Below, piece after piece: positions 48,519 through 59,658 of a stretch of DNA of 64,000 nt. Made by a program: the position numbers and the translations under genes. Source of the stretch: CAXMQZ01 sp963719055 (lineage in GTDB: Bacteria; Acidobacteriota; Thermoanaerobaculia; Multivoradales; JAHEKO01); assembly GCA_963719055.1 (NCBI GenBank), contig CAVRAU010000021.1, positions 62,001 through 126,000 on the forward strand. Direction: 5' to 3'. Numbering within the stretch: the stretch's first letter is position 1; each line of letters starts with the position of its first letter. Under the pieces are notes generated by a model. That model saw only the letters and a program-made list of their open reading frames with translations. It searched no databases and was not told where the DNA came from.

Positions 48519-51500
48519 ATGATCTGTCCCAGGTGCGACGACGACGTCTCTCCCTCGCAGGGCCGATGCCCGAACTGCGACGAGATTCTCGAGCCCCAGG
48601 TAGGTACTTCGGCAGGCGAGGATCTCTCCGAAGACTCCACTCTGCTGATCCCCGGTGATGCGGACGACTTGGACGCGGACAGGACTCTACTCGCGTCCCC
48701 GGCTGGTCTGGAGTCGGACGAGACGATTCTCGACTCGTTCGTCGATGGCGATTCAGCGACGCTCCTGGATTCTGGTCAGGATGACGATGTCACCCAGCTC
48801 GACTCCGGCGCCGGTGGAGTCGCGCCTGCGAAGAGAGACAGCGGTCCCTTGGAGCTCGGCCAGGAATTCGGCAAGCGCTACCACATCATCAAGCTGCTCG
48901 GTCTGGGGGGAATGGGCGCTGTCTATCAGGCTTGGGACATCGTCTTGGGGATCTTGGTGGCGCTCAAGGTAGTCCGCCCGGAGGTCGGTGCCGACCCGAA
49001 GATGGCTGCCGAGCTCGATCAGCGATTCAAGCGTGAACTGCTGCTCGCCCGTGAGGTGACTCACAAGAACGTCGTGCGCATTCATGACCTGGGCGAGATC
49101 GATGGCATCAAGTACATCACCATGAGTTTCATCGACGGTGAGGACCTCTCCTCCGTCCTCAAGCGCGAGGGCAAGCTCCCGGTATCGCAAGCGCTACCGA
49201 TCATGCGCTCCGTTCTGTCTGGGTTGCTTGCCGCCCACGACGCCGGAGTCGTTCATCGCGATCTGAAACCGGCCAACATCATGATCAGCAGCGAAGACGG
49301 CGAGGCTCACCTGATGGACTTCGGTGTTGCCCGGTCTACAGGTGACGCCGCCTCGAGGACGCCCTCGATCGCAGGTCTGGATATCAAGAAGTTGGACATT
49401 CCCGATCTGGGACAGACGATGGCCGGGGCGGTGGTCGGGACGCTCGAATACATGTCACCCGAGCAGTTTCGCGGGCAGGTCGCCGACCAGCGCTCCGACC
49501 TCTATACCTTCGGTCTCATCTTCTACGACATGCTGGTGGGAGGCGGCCGTGCCAAGAGCGCCAAGAGCGCCGTCTCGGAAGTGGTCAAACGATCCGAAGT
49601 GGCACCGGCACCGATTCGCACGCTCGTCCCCGAGGTACCCGAGGCCCTCGAGAAGATCATTGCGGGCTGCCTCGAGCCGAGCCTGGACGATCGCTATCAG
49701 ACGACAACAGAACTGGCGGAGGACATCGAGCAGCTCGACGAGGCGGGGAAACTCAAGCCCGTCAAGCGGCTTCTCACCGGCCGGATGTTGGCGGCCACCC
49801 TGGGCCTCGTCCTGGCCCTGTCTGGCGGGCACCTGGTGGCTGGCAACCTCCCGAGCCCCCGAGGAACAGCCCGATCCAATGTCGATCTTGATCGCCGACA
49901 TCGACAACCAGACGGGGGACGCCACGTTCAACGGCGCCGTCGAACAAGCCTTGGACATCGCGATGGAGGGAGCCGGCTTTATCAGCTCGTACTCCAGGCC
50001 CAAGGCTCAGAAAGTCGCCACCCAGCTGCTTCCCGACAGCGCCCTCGATGCCACCATGGCCAGACTCGTGTCTCGCCGCGAGGGTATCGACGTCGTGCTC
50101 GCGGGTTCTATCGTCGAGAAGGGCTCCGGTTACCGCATCACGGTCAAGGCCCTCGACGCGGCCTCCGAATCCGAGGACGTCGAGCCTTTGGCCACAGTCA
50201 AGGAATCCGCCAAGTCCAAGGAGGATGTGCTGCCCGCTGTCGGTCGCCTGGCCTCGGATCTGCGACGGAAGCTCGGTGACACGGAACCGGCAAGCGTCCG
50301 AATGGCCGCCGCCGAGACCTTTACCGCCGCCTCCCTCGAGGCCATGAGCGCCTATGCGGAGGGTCAGGCCTTGTCGGTGCAAGGGCAGTTCATGGAGGCC
50401 TTGGATTCCTACAAACAGGCGGTTACAGAGGATCCCGAGTTCGGTCGAGCCTACGCTGGCATGGGTGTCGTCTACGGGAATCTGCGGCAACCAGACGAAG
50501 CGGAAGAGAGCTATCAGAAGGCCCTGCAGTATGTCGACCGGATGTCAGAGCGCGAGCGCTACCGCACCCTGGGGGGCTATTACCTGCTGGTTTCGAGAAA
50601 CTACCCCGAGGCGATCGCCAGCTACGAGAAGCTCGTCGAGCTCTACCCCGCTGACGGGGGCGGCCACTCGAATCTCGCTCTTTCGTATCTCTACGAGCGG
50701 CATTTCGAGAAAGCCGTCCAGGAGGGCAAGGTGGCGGTCGATCTCGACCCGGGCAACATGCTCAAACGAATGAACTACTCGATGTACGCGATGTACGCCG
50801 GGGACTTCGAAACCTCTATCGCCCAATCCCAAAAGGTGCTGGAGCAGAACCCCTCCTTTGGTTACGCCATCTTTACGGCCGCCCGGTCAGCCGCGGCAGA
50901 TGATCGGCTGGAGGAAGCCGGCCAGATGTACGAGGACCTGGGAAGCTCCGACGCCCTCGGTGCCGCGCTGGCCCCGATCGGTCGCGCCGATCTCGCCATG
51001 ACCTCGGGCCTCTACGGTCAAGCGGCCGGCATACTCGAACCGCTGGCCCCTCTGTCCGGTGCGTCGGCGGAGAGCGCACCCGTCCTGGTCATGCTGGCCG
51101 AGTCCTACTTGGCACTCGGGCGCCTCGATGAGGCCAAACAGCTGGCGAGTCTGGCAGCATCTCTCAACGACCAGGAGAGCGTTCTCTACCCGGCTGCCCG
51201 GGTCTTGATCAGCGCCGGTGATCTGGAGGGTGGGAAGGAGATCGCGACCACGCTCGAGAGTCAGCTCCAGACCCAGACCGTAGCCTACGCGAGACTGATC
51301 GAGGGAGAGATCGCTCTCCGCGAGGGTCGGTTACTCGAGGCTATCGAGTCGCTACGCGACGGGCGAGAGCGGCACGACAACTGGTTTGCCCACTTTCTTC
51401 TCGGTCGGGCTTATGTCGAGGGAGAGCAATTCGCCGAGGCCTTGGGCGAGCTCGAGATCAGCCTCGACCGCAAGGGCGAGATCGTCGACCTCTTCCTCAT

Positions 51501-51705
51501 CGACAGTGCCACGTTACGGTACCTGCCACCGGTCTACTACTGGCTCGGCCGAGCTCAGGAAGGGCTGGGTAGCACGGTGCCGGCGCGCAGCAACTACCGT
51601 AAGTACCTCGAGCTACGTGGCAATACCGACGCTCCCGACCCCTTGGCTGCGGACGCCAGCCACCGCTGGAGCGCGCTCGAGGCGCCCCAGGAGGCTGCAG
51701 GCTGA
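48519..51705 (+). CDS. Ser/Thr protein kinase with N-terminal zinc ribbon and TPR domains (one frameshift)
   Basis: MICPRCDDDVSPSQGRCPNCDE is a CxxC...CxxC zinc ribbon at the very start, followed by an acidic, low-complexity linker (about 28-110). The kinase domain follows (GLGGMGAVY, VALKVV, HRDLKPANIM, DFGVARS, MSPEQF) and a transmembrane helix (LAATLGLVLALSGGHLVAG). After one shift near 49855, an external part reads SILIADIDNQTGDATFNGAVEQALDIAMEGAGFI, a FlgO-like module, then about twelve TPR units. Near-leaderless start (TAGAGT about 13 bases upstream). The zinc ribbon distinguishes it from the other kinases of the window and may bind a regulatory partner. Confidence 0.87.
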
Positions 51706-51712
51706 GACCGCT

Positions 51713-54700
51713 CTACTTGATCTTGACAACAAACAGATCTCCGTCGTCCGTCTGATCGTTGATCTGCCAGGTCTTACCGCTGTAGACCCGAATCCAGTAA
51801 CAAGCACCCCGGACGGTGTTGTCGGTGTCCCAGTTGAGTTGATGGACAAAACTCCCACCGGAGTAATGGTAGTCGCTGTTTCCTGGGAACAACACCTGCT
51901 CCAGTTCGGTGCCGTCACCGACCGAGCCACAGTTGTCGTAGGGACCCCATACTCTGACCTCTGGCATCGCGTCGGCGCTGTCGACCGGCTGACCGGTAGA
52001 CGGATCCGCATACTGCCAGTTGACGGGGAAGGCGCTGCCGCGGTTGACTCGTGGAATGGGTCTCACTTTCCAGGGACTTCGCAGCCCGAGGAAAGCCCAG
52101 TCAGGCACTCCATCCAGCACCATCACCGAGATCGTGCCGGTCGACTTCGAGAGAGCCGTCGGTGATGGCGTAGGTAAGAGTGTCGACACCAAGAAAGTTT
52201 ATACCTGGAACGTAGGTCACGAGATTCCCGGTGAAGCTCACGGTGCCGCCGTTTGCCGAGTCGTCAACCGCTACTCCTGACAGCAAAAGAGGGTCATCGT
52301 CGGCGTCGTAATCGAGACCGAGAGCGATGCCCAGCGTGTTGAGAACCGGGTCAAAGGTGACCGATCCGTTCTCGGAGACCTCGACTGCATCCGCGATCGC
52401 GACGGGTGCCCTGTTGACGTTGCTGACGACCAACGCAAAGGTCTCGGAATCCGTCAGGTTCGGCGCGCCGTCGTCGGTCACCGTCACGGTCACCGGATAC
52501 GTACCGGCATCCGTGAAGAGAGGTGTGCAAATGATGGAGCCGATACCGGGAGACAGCTCCACAAAGGTACAGAAGAGGGTCGGCAGGCCGGCGACACCCA
52601 AGGTCAGGGTATCCCCTGTATCGACATCCGCCGCAGAGAGGGCGACCTCCAGGTTGCCGCCCTCGTCCACGGTCTGTGATCCTATGGCCGCCAATATCGG
52701 GGCACGATTCACTTCTATCACCGTGAGAACGAACGTCTCGGAGTCGGACTGGGGCGGTGTGCCGCTATCAGTCACGGTCATCGTGATGTTGTAGGTCCCT
52801 GACTGCGTGAAGTCGGGAGAGCAATCGAGGGTGGCAGTCGGACCCGCAGATGTGAAGGTGCAGAAGCTCGGCTCGCCTGCAGAAGTCAGGGTCAAGGTGT
52901 CACCGACATCGGGATCCGTGGCCGAGATGCCGAAACTCAAGCTCCCGCCTTCGTCAACGCTCCTGGGCCCAATCGATGCCAACACCGGAGGATCAGCAGT
53001 GGCTTGCACACTCACAATGACCACAGCGCTGACCGTCGAGCAGACATCGTCTTGGTCACAGACGATGAACTCGAAGGAGTCAGTACCCGCAAAGTCCGGA
53101 TCCGGCGTGTAGATGAACGACCCGTCGGGATCGAGAACCAGGACGCCGTTGTCCGGACCCGAGCCGGGGACGACCGCAAAGGTCAGGACATCGCCGCCGT
53201 CGGCATCGGTCGCCTCCAGGGTATCGATCAGCGAGCCATCTTCGGGCACGTCGAACGTCTGACCGCCCGTCGGGACGGGCGCGTCGTTGATCGGCGTGAT
53301 GGTCACTGAAACGGTACCGACGTTCGAGTCGAACTCGTCATCGCTGGCGAGGAAGCCGAAGCTGTCGCTGCCGTTGACGTCAGGATTCGGTGTGTAGGTG
53401 AAAGCTCCAGTGTCTGTGTCGAGATCGACTTCTCCCTTCGTGGCGGAGGGATCTGCCAAAGCAAAGGTAAGGTCGTCGCCCTCGTCATCGTTCGCCACCA
53501 GACTTCCCGAATACGGGTTGTCCTCGTCGATCACGAAGCTGTCATCGACTGCGACGGGAGCGGTGTTGACCTCGACGATGATCGGGAAATTGGCGAACTC
53601 GAAGTTGTTGATTTCGTTGCTCTCCGAAACCTCCAGCAGATCGTCGACGAAGAGAATCAGGTAGTACTCACCACCGGTCAGATCCGTCGGTATGGTCAGG
53701 GAGCTACTGCCAAATAGCTCGCTGCCGAAGGCCTCCAGCGGGTTCGATGTCGAGGTCTCGTACACCCCCAGCGAGCGAAAACCGGGCTCGGCGATCAGGT
53801 CGGTCGTCGTCTTGCCCGGGTTTGCCTCGAGCCACCCTTCTGGATTGAAGGACGACAAGTAGAACCCGTGACGCAACGTCTCGCTTTCGTCCGCCGTGGC
53901 GTCGGTCCGGCCCTGATTCTCGAGCGTCCAACCATTCGCCGGAAAGACGATGGTCTGGCCGACTGTCACGGTGCCAGTTGCCAGCGGATCTGGGCCCAGG
54001 ACCGGCAGCAGGTCCGGAGCGGTCGAGAAAAGGCAGTCCGTGGAAACCGCCGGGTCACAGGGGAGGGACACCACAGAGTAACTCGGTGGATCGAGATCGG
54101 GTCGGAACTCGACCGATCTCCGGCGTTGGCGACATCTGAAACGCCCGCAGGGTTACTTTGACTTCATCGGGCCGACGCGGCGCTTTGGTCGTACCGTCAT
54201 CGAGCTCCGGGTTATTGAAGTCCGGCGACGATCCCGTTCCATCCCCAGGCGCCATCGTAAAGGTGGAGTTGATGACGAACGGGTTGATCACAAATGGATT
54301 GATGACGAACGGATTGATCACGAACGGGTTGATCACGAACGGGTTGGCGGGATCGTTGTAGACATTCGAGATGATCTGGTCCTGGGGGATGTTGTAGGAA
54401 GCACAAGGATCGGCCCCCGTTCCGAAGTCACCATTCCCCGAGGTCCGGTAGGTGATCAGCTGAAAAATGTAGTCGTCGAAGTACTGCTCGGCATTGTCGA
54501 TGTTGATCAGCGACAAATAGCTCGAGGCGGTGCTGGTCTCACCCGCGCTGATGGTCCAGGTGGTGTCCACGACGTTGTAGACCTTGTCCTCATCCGGATC
54601 CCCAGGCGTCGTATTGATCACGAACGGATTGATGACAAAAGGATTGATCACGAACGGATTCGATAGCGAACCATTGATGACGAACGGATTGATCACGAAC

Positions 54701-57179
54701 GGGTTGATGACGAACGGATCCTGCGTCTCCACCGTGCCCAGACCGTCGACCGGGGGTTGTTGGGATCTGGGTTGAAGGTCACAACACCGCTCTGTCCGCC
54801 AGCCACGGGATCGCCCTGCTGATCGATCTCCGTCACCGTGACTTGAATCGGTCCTTGAGCTCCGGCATCGACGTAGACCACTTGCGCAATGCTCGAGTAT
54901 CGGAAGATCTCTACATCGCCGTCATCGACATCCAGAGCTTCGTCCAGGGCGAAAGAGGCGTCTTCGGCACCGAGGGTGATCTCCAGCCTGTAGTACCGGG
55001 TGACATCCGTGCCGTTCGACACCGACAGGGGGAAGCCGCGCCGCGCGTCCAACTGCTTATAGGACGTCGGTGCCGCCACGATGAGCTCGGCATCGATTCG
55101 CGCTGTCAGCACATCGGTGTTCCGCGAGCCTGCATTGACGCAGGCGCCACCGAGACCGGGCGGCCCGTAGGCCGAGTAACGGTAGGCCTCCTCGACCTCG
55201 GCAGGAAACGTAGGGGCCGCCAGGTTTCGGTTGTCAGCCCACACCGCACGGAAAGACTGGTAGGGCACATCCGTCGCCTCGGTGGCCCAGCGCCAGTCCC
55301 CAGGAATGGCCGAATCGAAGTTCGGCACCAACGCCAGAGACGGGCTCAGAAAAGTGTAGTCCCCACCAAAAGGAGTCGTGCCGGCGGCCGACTGAGGCTT
55401 GCCGAACGCGTTGATCCGACGCCTGCAGAGCGCGCCACCAGGAGCCGGTGAACAGACCTCGTCCACGTCATCCAACCTCTCGCCCGGTGGATCGCCATTG
55501 GTGAAGTCGGCAAAAGCACTGATCGGGTAGCGGGAGACCTGGGTGGTGGACAGACGCACGCCGGTCAAGGGATCCAGGAGCGTGGCTCGCAGATCGAGAA
55601 GTCGGTCGAGCCCACTGATAAAGCCCGTCGTGGGCGAAAGGTCGGTCGGCAGGATGGTGTCGTTGGCACCCAATAGACCTCGCGACTCGTAGTAGGTCAG
55701 CATGCATCGCCCACCCCCGCAGGAAAGGGCCGGCATGACTTGCGGCCCGGAAGGTCGGGCCAAAGGTAACGCGCCGAAACCATCAGGAGGCAGAGTAGGA
55801 TCTCCGGCCTGATCCCGGTCGCCGAAATCGATGGCCTGGCGCGGCGCAACGTTCCCGTATTCGTCGAAGCCCTCCCAGCTGCGACCGTCGTCGATCGAGC
55901 GCATCATGACAATGCGTGGAGTTCCTAAAGGATCAGGCTGTCCAAAGGTCGGACTGCCAAGAGCAATATCCACCCGCTCCTGCCAGGCGACCAGAATGAC
56001 GCCCTCCTGGGTCACTGTCGCCGAGGGAAAGCCGTTCGAACGAAAAGTCAGATCAGTGACCGGATTGGCAACCGTGCCGATTCCCAGGCTCGGCTGATCG
56101 AAGGCGGCGATGTCTTCGTTGCCGGTGAGCTTCTTCGGATTGCCAGGGAACGTGGCGCCATAGTTGGTCGAATCAATGGTCAGGATGGTGTCCGGATCGA
56201 AGAAGTGCCGCCAGAAGAGGTGGATGGTCCCACCTCCCGTGGTGCTGGGCGTCCCCGGGCGTGGATCCACGGCGATCCAGGTGCCCTGGTTCTGGTGGAA
56301 GGGCGGGTTGAGCTTTTGGGTCGAGTAGGTTGCACCGCTGTCGATGGATCGCGCAATCGTCACCTTGCTCCGAAACTTGCCGTCACTCTCCTGGCCATTG
56401 AAGGTCGTATAGCTGGCATAGACGTTGTAGCCACAACCTGCACCCTCTTCGCGTTTGGGGTCGACAACCAAGAAAGGCTTGTCGAGAAAGTACCCATTGT
56501 CAGCGTTGTTGCCTATCTCCAGGACTGTTGTCCGCAGGTATTGCCAGGTGTCCCCACCCTCGTCATTGTTCAGGTCCTCGTACGTCGAGACCACCATCTT
56601 GCTCTGCCCGCCGCGGGTGAAGGCCAGCCAGACCACCTCGACCCTGCCGCAAGGAGCTGCCGCAGCCACCGGATCGGTTGCGGCTTCGAGACCGTAGACC
56701 GGAGAATCCAGTGAGGCTTGGGCAGGATCAAAGGTCGCTCCCGGCACAAAGAACCCGCTCCAGGTAATACCGCCATCGTAGGAGCGGCTGCCGCCGACCC
56801 AGGCTTCTGCTGCGGCGACCTGCTTCGGAAGCTCGGGTTGGCCGGCAGGCTCAGAACGACCCCGAAACCAGGCCAGGAGGCGATCGAGCACACCCTTCTT
56901 CTCAGCGACGTTCTGGGTCTCGCCCAGTCCGGGATCGTCCGGGATATCGACGGCCCGATAGTCATTGAAAAACGCGATGACATGGTCCGGGTTCCGAGTC
57001 GAAACCGCGATCGTCGGCTCCACCTGCCTTTGCAGATAGAGATCACCCGTGAGCTCCGCATCCGGGGAGCCCGCATCGGACACCGGCAGTACGTTGATGT
57101 TTTGATTCGCCTGCTGTGCCACTCCGGGCAGACTGGCGCTCATGAGGCTGAGCGCCACGATCAGGACCCATCGCTTCAT
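51713..57179 (-). CDS. giant secreted BNR/sialidase-fold and cadherin-type repeat protein with PFVIN repeats (frameshifted)
   Basis: About 1,820 residues if three shifts (near 54760, 54120, 52160) are repaired. ATG 57179 with AAGGAGG, then a signal peptide. The first 800 residues form a six-bladed-propeller sialidase-like part with Asp-box motifs (SYDGGITW, SIDSGATYS, SIDDGRSWEG). Then two tandem arrays of the pentapeptide PFVIN, a CARDB-like beta domain (YYLILFVDDLLEVSESNEINNFEFANFPI), and about six cadherin/Ig-like repeats (VDEGGNLEVALSAADVDTGDTLTLG; SVDEGGSLSFGISATDPDVGD) of roughly 90-100 residues. The end is a short beta domain. No sortase or Por signal is clear. It is likely a cell-surface or extracellular adhesin or glycan-binding protein; enzymatic sialidase activity is not assured. 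Confidence 0.85.
54268..54346 (-). repeat. PFVIN pentapeptide tandem array 1
   Basis: Five consecutive PFVIN units (15-base period, codons differing only synonymously) within the giant protein. Confidence 0.9.
54613..54719 (-). repeat. PFVIN pentapeptide tandem array 2
   Basis: Three units, a short GSLSN spacer, then three more. Together with array 1 there are eleven units. Confidence 0.9.
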
Positions 57180-57466
57180 CGAACTCCTCCTTGACTGGCC
57201 AGTTTTGGCCATACTCCCACAAGACTCGGGACCCCTCTTCCCAAGCCTCGCAAGCCTTCCCCAGACTTCCAGGGTAGTCGCGCGAGTATTCCAGATAACG
57301 CCCCCGGTCCGCTACCCTTGCGGAAAATTTCCTACTTCCAGACTTCCGTCGACGCGTCCACCGTACCGATCTCCCTCGCGTCCAGTCCAACCGATAGAGT
57401 CATCGCCAACTCAGTATTTCAAGAAATGCAGAGTGGGCCGTGCAGCCTGCAGTAGAATCCAGGGAC
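57180..57466. other. intergenic region with a duplicated TGGCCA palindrome
   Basis: TGGCCA-GTTT-TGGCCA lies at about 57194-57209 just upstream of the giant gene start, a possible regulator site. TAGAAT near 57453 is a -10-like box for the gene to the right. I see no gene here. Confidence 0.4.
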
Positions 57467-57595
57467 TTGATCGACGAAACGATTCTTCACTCGCAGATTG
57501 CCGCCGAGCTCGGCGAAGGCGGTATGGGTGAGGATTGCCGCCCCAGGGCTCCCGAGCGCCAGCGGCGGACCCACGTGAGGGTTACGGATCCATGA
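57467..57595 (+). pseudogene. kinase N-terminal fragment ORF, coupled to the histidine kinase
   Basis: TTG 57467 begins (M)IDETILHSQIAAELGEGGMGE, the first 22 residues of the Ser/Thr kinase family including the glycine loop, then switches to an unrelated basic tail (RPRAPERQRRTHVRVTDP). It ends with TGA overlapping the ATG of the next gene (ATGA). At 42 residues it cannot be a kinase. It may serve only to couple translation, or be a relic. Confidence 0.55.
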
Positions 57596-58717
57596 GCAAG
57601 AAGCCCGGCAGTGATCTCAAGCCCGGGGAGCCATCGGCTACCGAGGAGGATCTGCGCCGCCTGTTCAGGTTGTCATTAGACCTCATGTGCGTGGCCGGTC
57701 TCGATGGCTACTTCAAGAAGGTCAATCCTGCTTTCGAGAAGGTTCTCGGCTACGATCGGAAAGAGTTGCTCGACCGACAGTTCATCGAATTCGTTCATCC
57801 GGATGATCAGGAGGCGACCTTGAATGAGGTCGCGAACCTCGCGGAAGGGGCCATGACCATCGACTTCGAGAACCGGTACAGGACCCACAGCGGCGACTAC
57901 CGGTGGCTGGCTTGGCGCTCCGCACCAGATGTAGAAAGCGGACTCATCTACGCCGTCGCCCGTGACATCACCGAGCAGAAGCGCAACCAGGTTCTGCTCG
58001 AGAGCCGGACCGAGGAGCTGGCTCGTTCGAACGCCGACCTGGAGCAGTTCGCTTACGTCGCCTCGCACGATCTGCGCGCGCCGCTGCGCTCCATCGTGAC
58101 ATTGGCGAAATTCATCGAGGACGACCTCGGCGATGAGATCCCCGAGCAGACCCGGGCTCACCTGATCGAGCTCGGACGCCGGACACTTCTGATGAAAGCA
58201 CTGATCGACGATCTTCTGGTCTATGCGCAGGCGGGGAGAGTGTCAGAAGAGATTGTCGAAGTGGATGCGGCGAGACTGGTCCGCAGCATCGCTTTCATGC
58301 TCGATACACCGGAGGGATTCGAAATCAGCTTCGAAGGCGAGGTGCCGATCTTCGAGACTTTTCGCGGACCCCTCGAGCAGGTGCTGCGCAATCTCATCAG
58401 GCAACGCGGTCAAGCACCACGACCGCGCCGAGGGAGCGATTGTCATCACAGCACGCGACCAGGGGGACTTCTGGGAACTGGCGGTCCAAGACGACGGACC
58501 GGGTATGACCGACGAGGCCTACGCCCGCATCTTCGATGTCGATCGAGAACTCGAAAGTCCCCGAGGTCTGCAGGTCTCAGGAATGGGGTTGCCGATCGTG
58601 CAACGCATCGTCGAAGACTTCGGCGGCGAAGTGAAGATCGACCGCGGGGAGGGTCGTGGAACCACTTCTCGTTTCACCTGGCCGAAAAAGATGCCGGGGA
58701 ACTCCCCGACTCCTTGA
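57592..58717 (+). CDS. PAS sensor histidine kinase (one frameshift)
   Basis: MSKKPGSDLKPG start. A PAS/PAC domain (about 20-130, VNPAFEKVLGYDRKELLDRQFIEFVHPDD, DITEQK) precedes a HisKA domain with the phosphoacceptor His159 (ASHDLRAPLRS) and a HATPase domain (NLIxNAVKHH, DDGPGM, GMGLPIVQRIVEDFGGEV). A shift near 58410 interrupts the N box. There is no transmembrane segment, so it senses a cytoplasmic or PAS-ligand cue. Its cognate response regulator is probably the next gene, 22 bases away. Confidence 0.88.
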
Positions 58718-58739
58718 ACTGCCCGAGGTGACATAAGAG

Positions 58740-59627
58740 ATGCCTACACTGCTGATCGTTGACGATGACGCGGTGGACCGCGAGTTGGCCCGCCGCTGTG
58801 TCGCGTCGATCGAAGAGCTAGAGATCCTCGAGGCAGAGAACGGGGAGCAGGCACTTGCCATGATCGCTGAGGACGCTCCCGATGTTGTCCTGACGGACCT
58901 GCGGATGCCGGTGCTCGACGGTCTGTCACTGGTTCGACAGACCACCGAGCAATTCCCGCTGGTGTCGGTCATCCTCATGACCTCGCGAGGCAGCGAGCAG
59001 ATCGCCACCGAGGCCCTGTTGGCCGGCGCCGCGAGTTACGTCCCCAAGGCCGACTTGACCGAGCTCCTCGCCGAGACCCTCGAGCGGGTTCTGACCATCG
59101 TCGCGGCGCGACGCGAGCGGACACATGTGCTTCGCTATCTCGACTCGAGCGAGTCCCGCTTCGAGCTGCCTAACGACCCGGCCCTCATCGCGCCCCTCGT
59201 CGCCTATCTGCAGGACGACCTCGAACGAATCGGCTTTGCCGACGACCATGTGCGCTCACAGATCGGGACCGCGCTCCTCGAGGCGCTGTCGAACGCCATG
59301 ATTCACGGCAATCTCGAGGTCAGCTCAGATCTGCGGACAGGTGACTCGACGCCCTACCAGCGCCTCATCGAGGAGCGTCGCCAGAGCGAGCCCTGGTCCA
59401 GCCGTCGTGTCCACTGCAGCTCCAAGCAGAGTCCTGGACAAGTGAGTTTTGTGATTCGCGATGAGGGTCCAGGGTTCGATTTCTCGCAGCTGCCAGACCC
59501 CACTCGACCCGAGACCATGCTCAAGTCCCAGGGTCGCGGTCTCTACCTCATTCACGCCTTCATGGACGAGGTCGAGCACAACGAGGCGGGAAATCAGATC
59601 CAACTGACGAAATGGGCCCCCGAGTAG
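58740..59627 (+). CDS. response regulator receiver fused to HATPase (RsbW-like) output domain
   Basis: 295 residues, intact. REC domain 1-120: acidic DDD at 8-10, phosphoacceptor Asp53 in VVLTDLRMP, switch TS (MTSRGSEQ), and PKADL. Output domain about 140-295: ALLEALSNAMIHGNLEV (N box), IRDEGPGFD (G1) and GRGLYLIHAFMDEVEHN (G2) form a GHKL ATPase of the anti-sigma serine kinase type. The likely role is to phosphorylate or bind an anti-sigma antagonist when Asp53 is phosphorylated by the upstream sensor kinase. It would link two-component input to partner-switching control, for which the SpoIIE phosphatase at 37-39 kb could be a counterpart. Confidence 0.9.
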   Translation: MPTLLIVDDDAVDRELARRCVASIEELEILEAENGEQALAMIAEDAPDVVLTDLRMPVLDGLSLVRQTTEQFPLVSVILMTSRGSEQIATEALLAGAASYVPKADLTELLAETLERVLTIVAARRERTHVLRYLDSSESRFELPNDPALIAPLVAYLQDDLERIGFADDHVRSQIGTALLEALSNAMIHGNLEVSSDLRTGDSTPYQRLIEERRQSEPWSSRRVHCSSKQSPGQVSFVIRDEGPGFDFSQLPDPTRPETMLKSQGRGLYLIHAFMDEVEHNEAGNQIQLTKWAPE

Positions 59628-59658
59628 ACCTCCCAGCATGTAGACTCTGCGGTACTCC

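Noticed and set aside
54268..54719. 15-base repeats as a CRISPR or origin iteron array
   Set aside because: They are in frame, translate to PFVIN in both arrays and vary only at synonymous positions, so they are coding.
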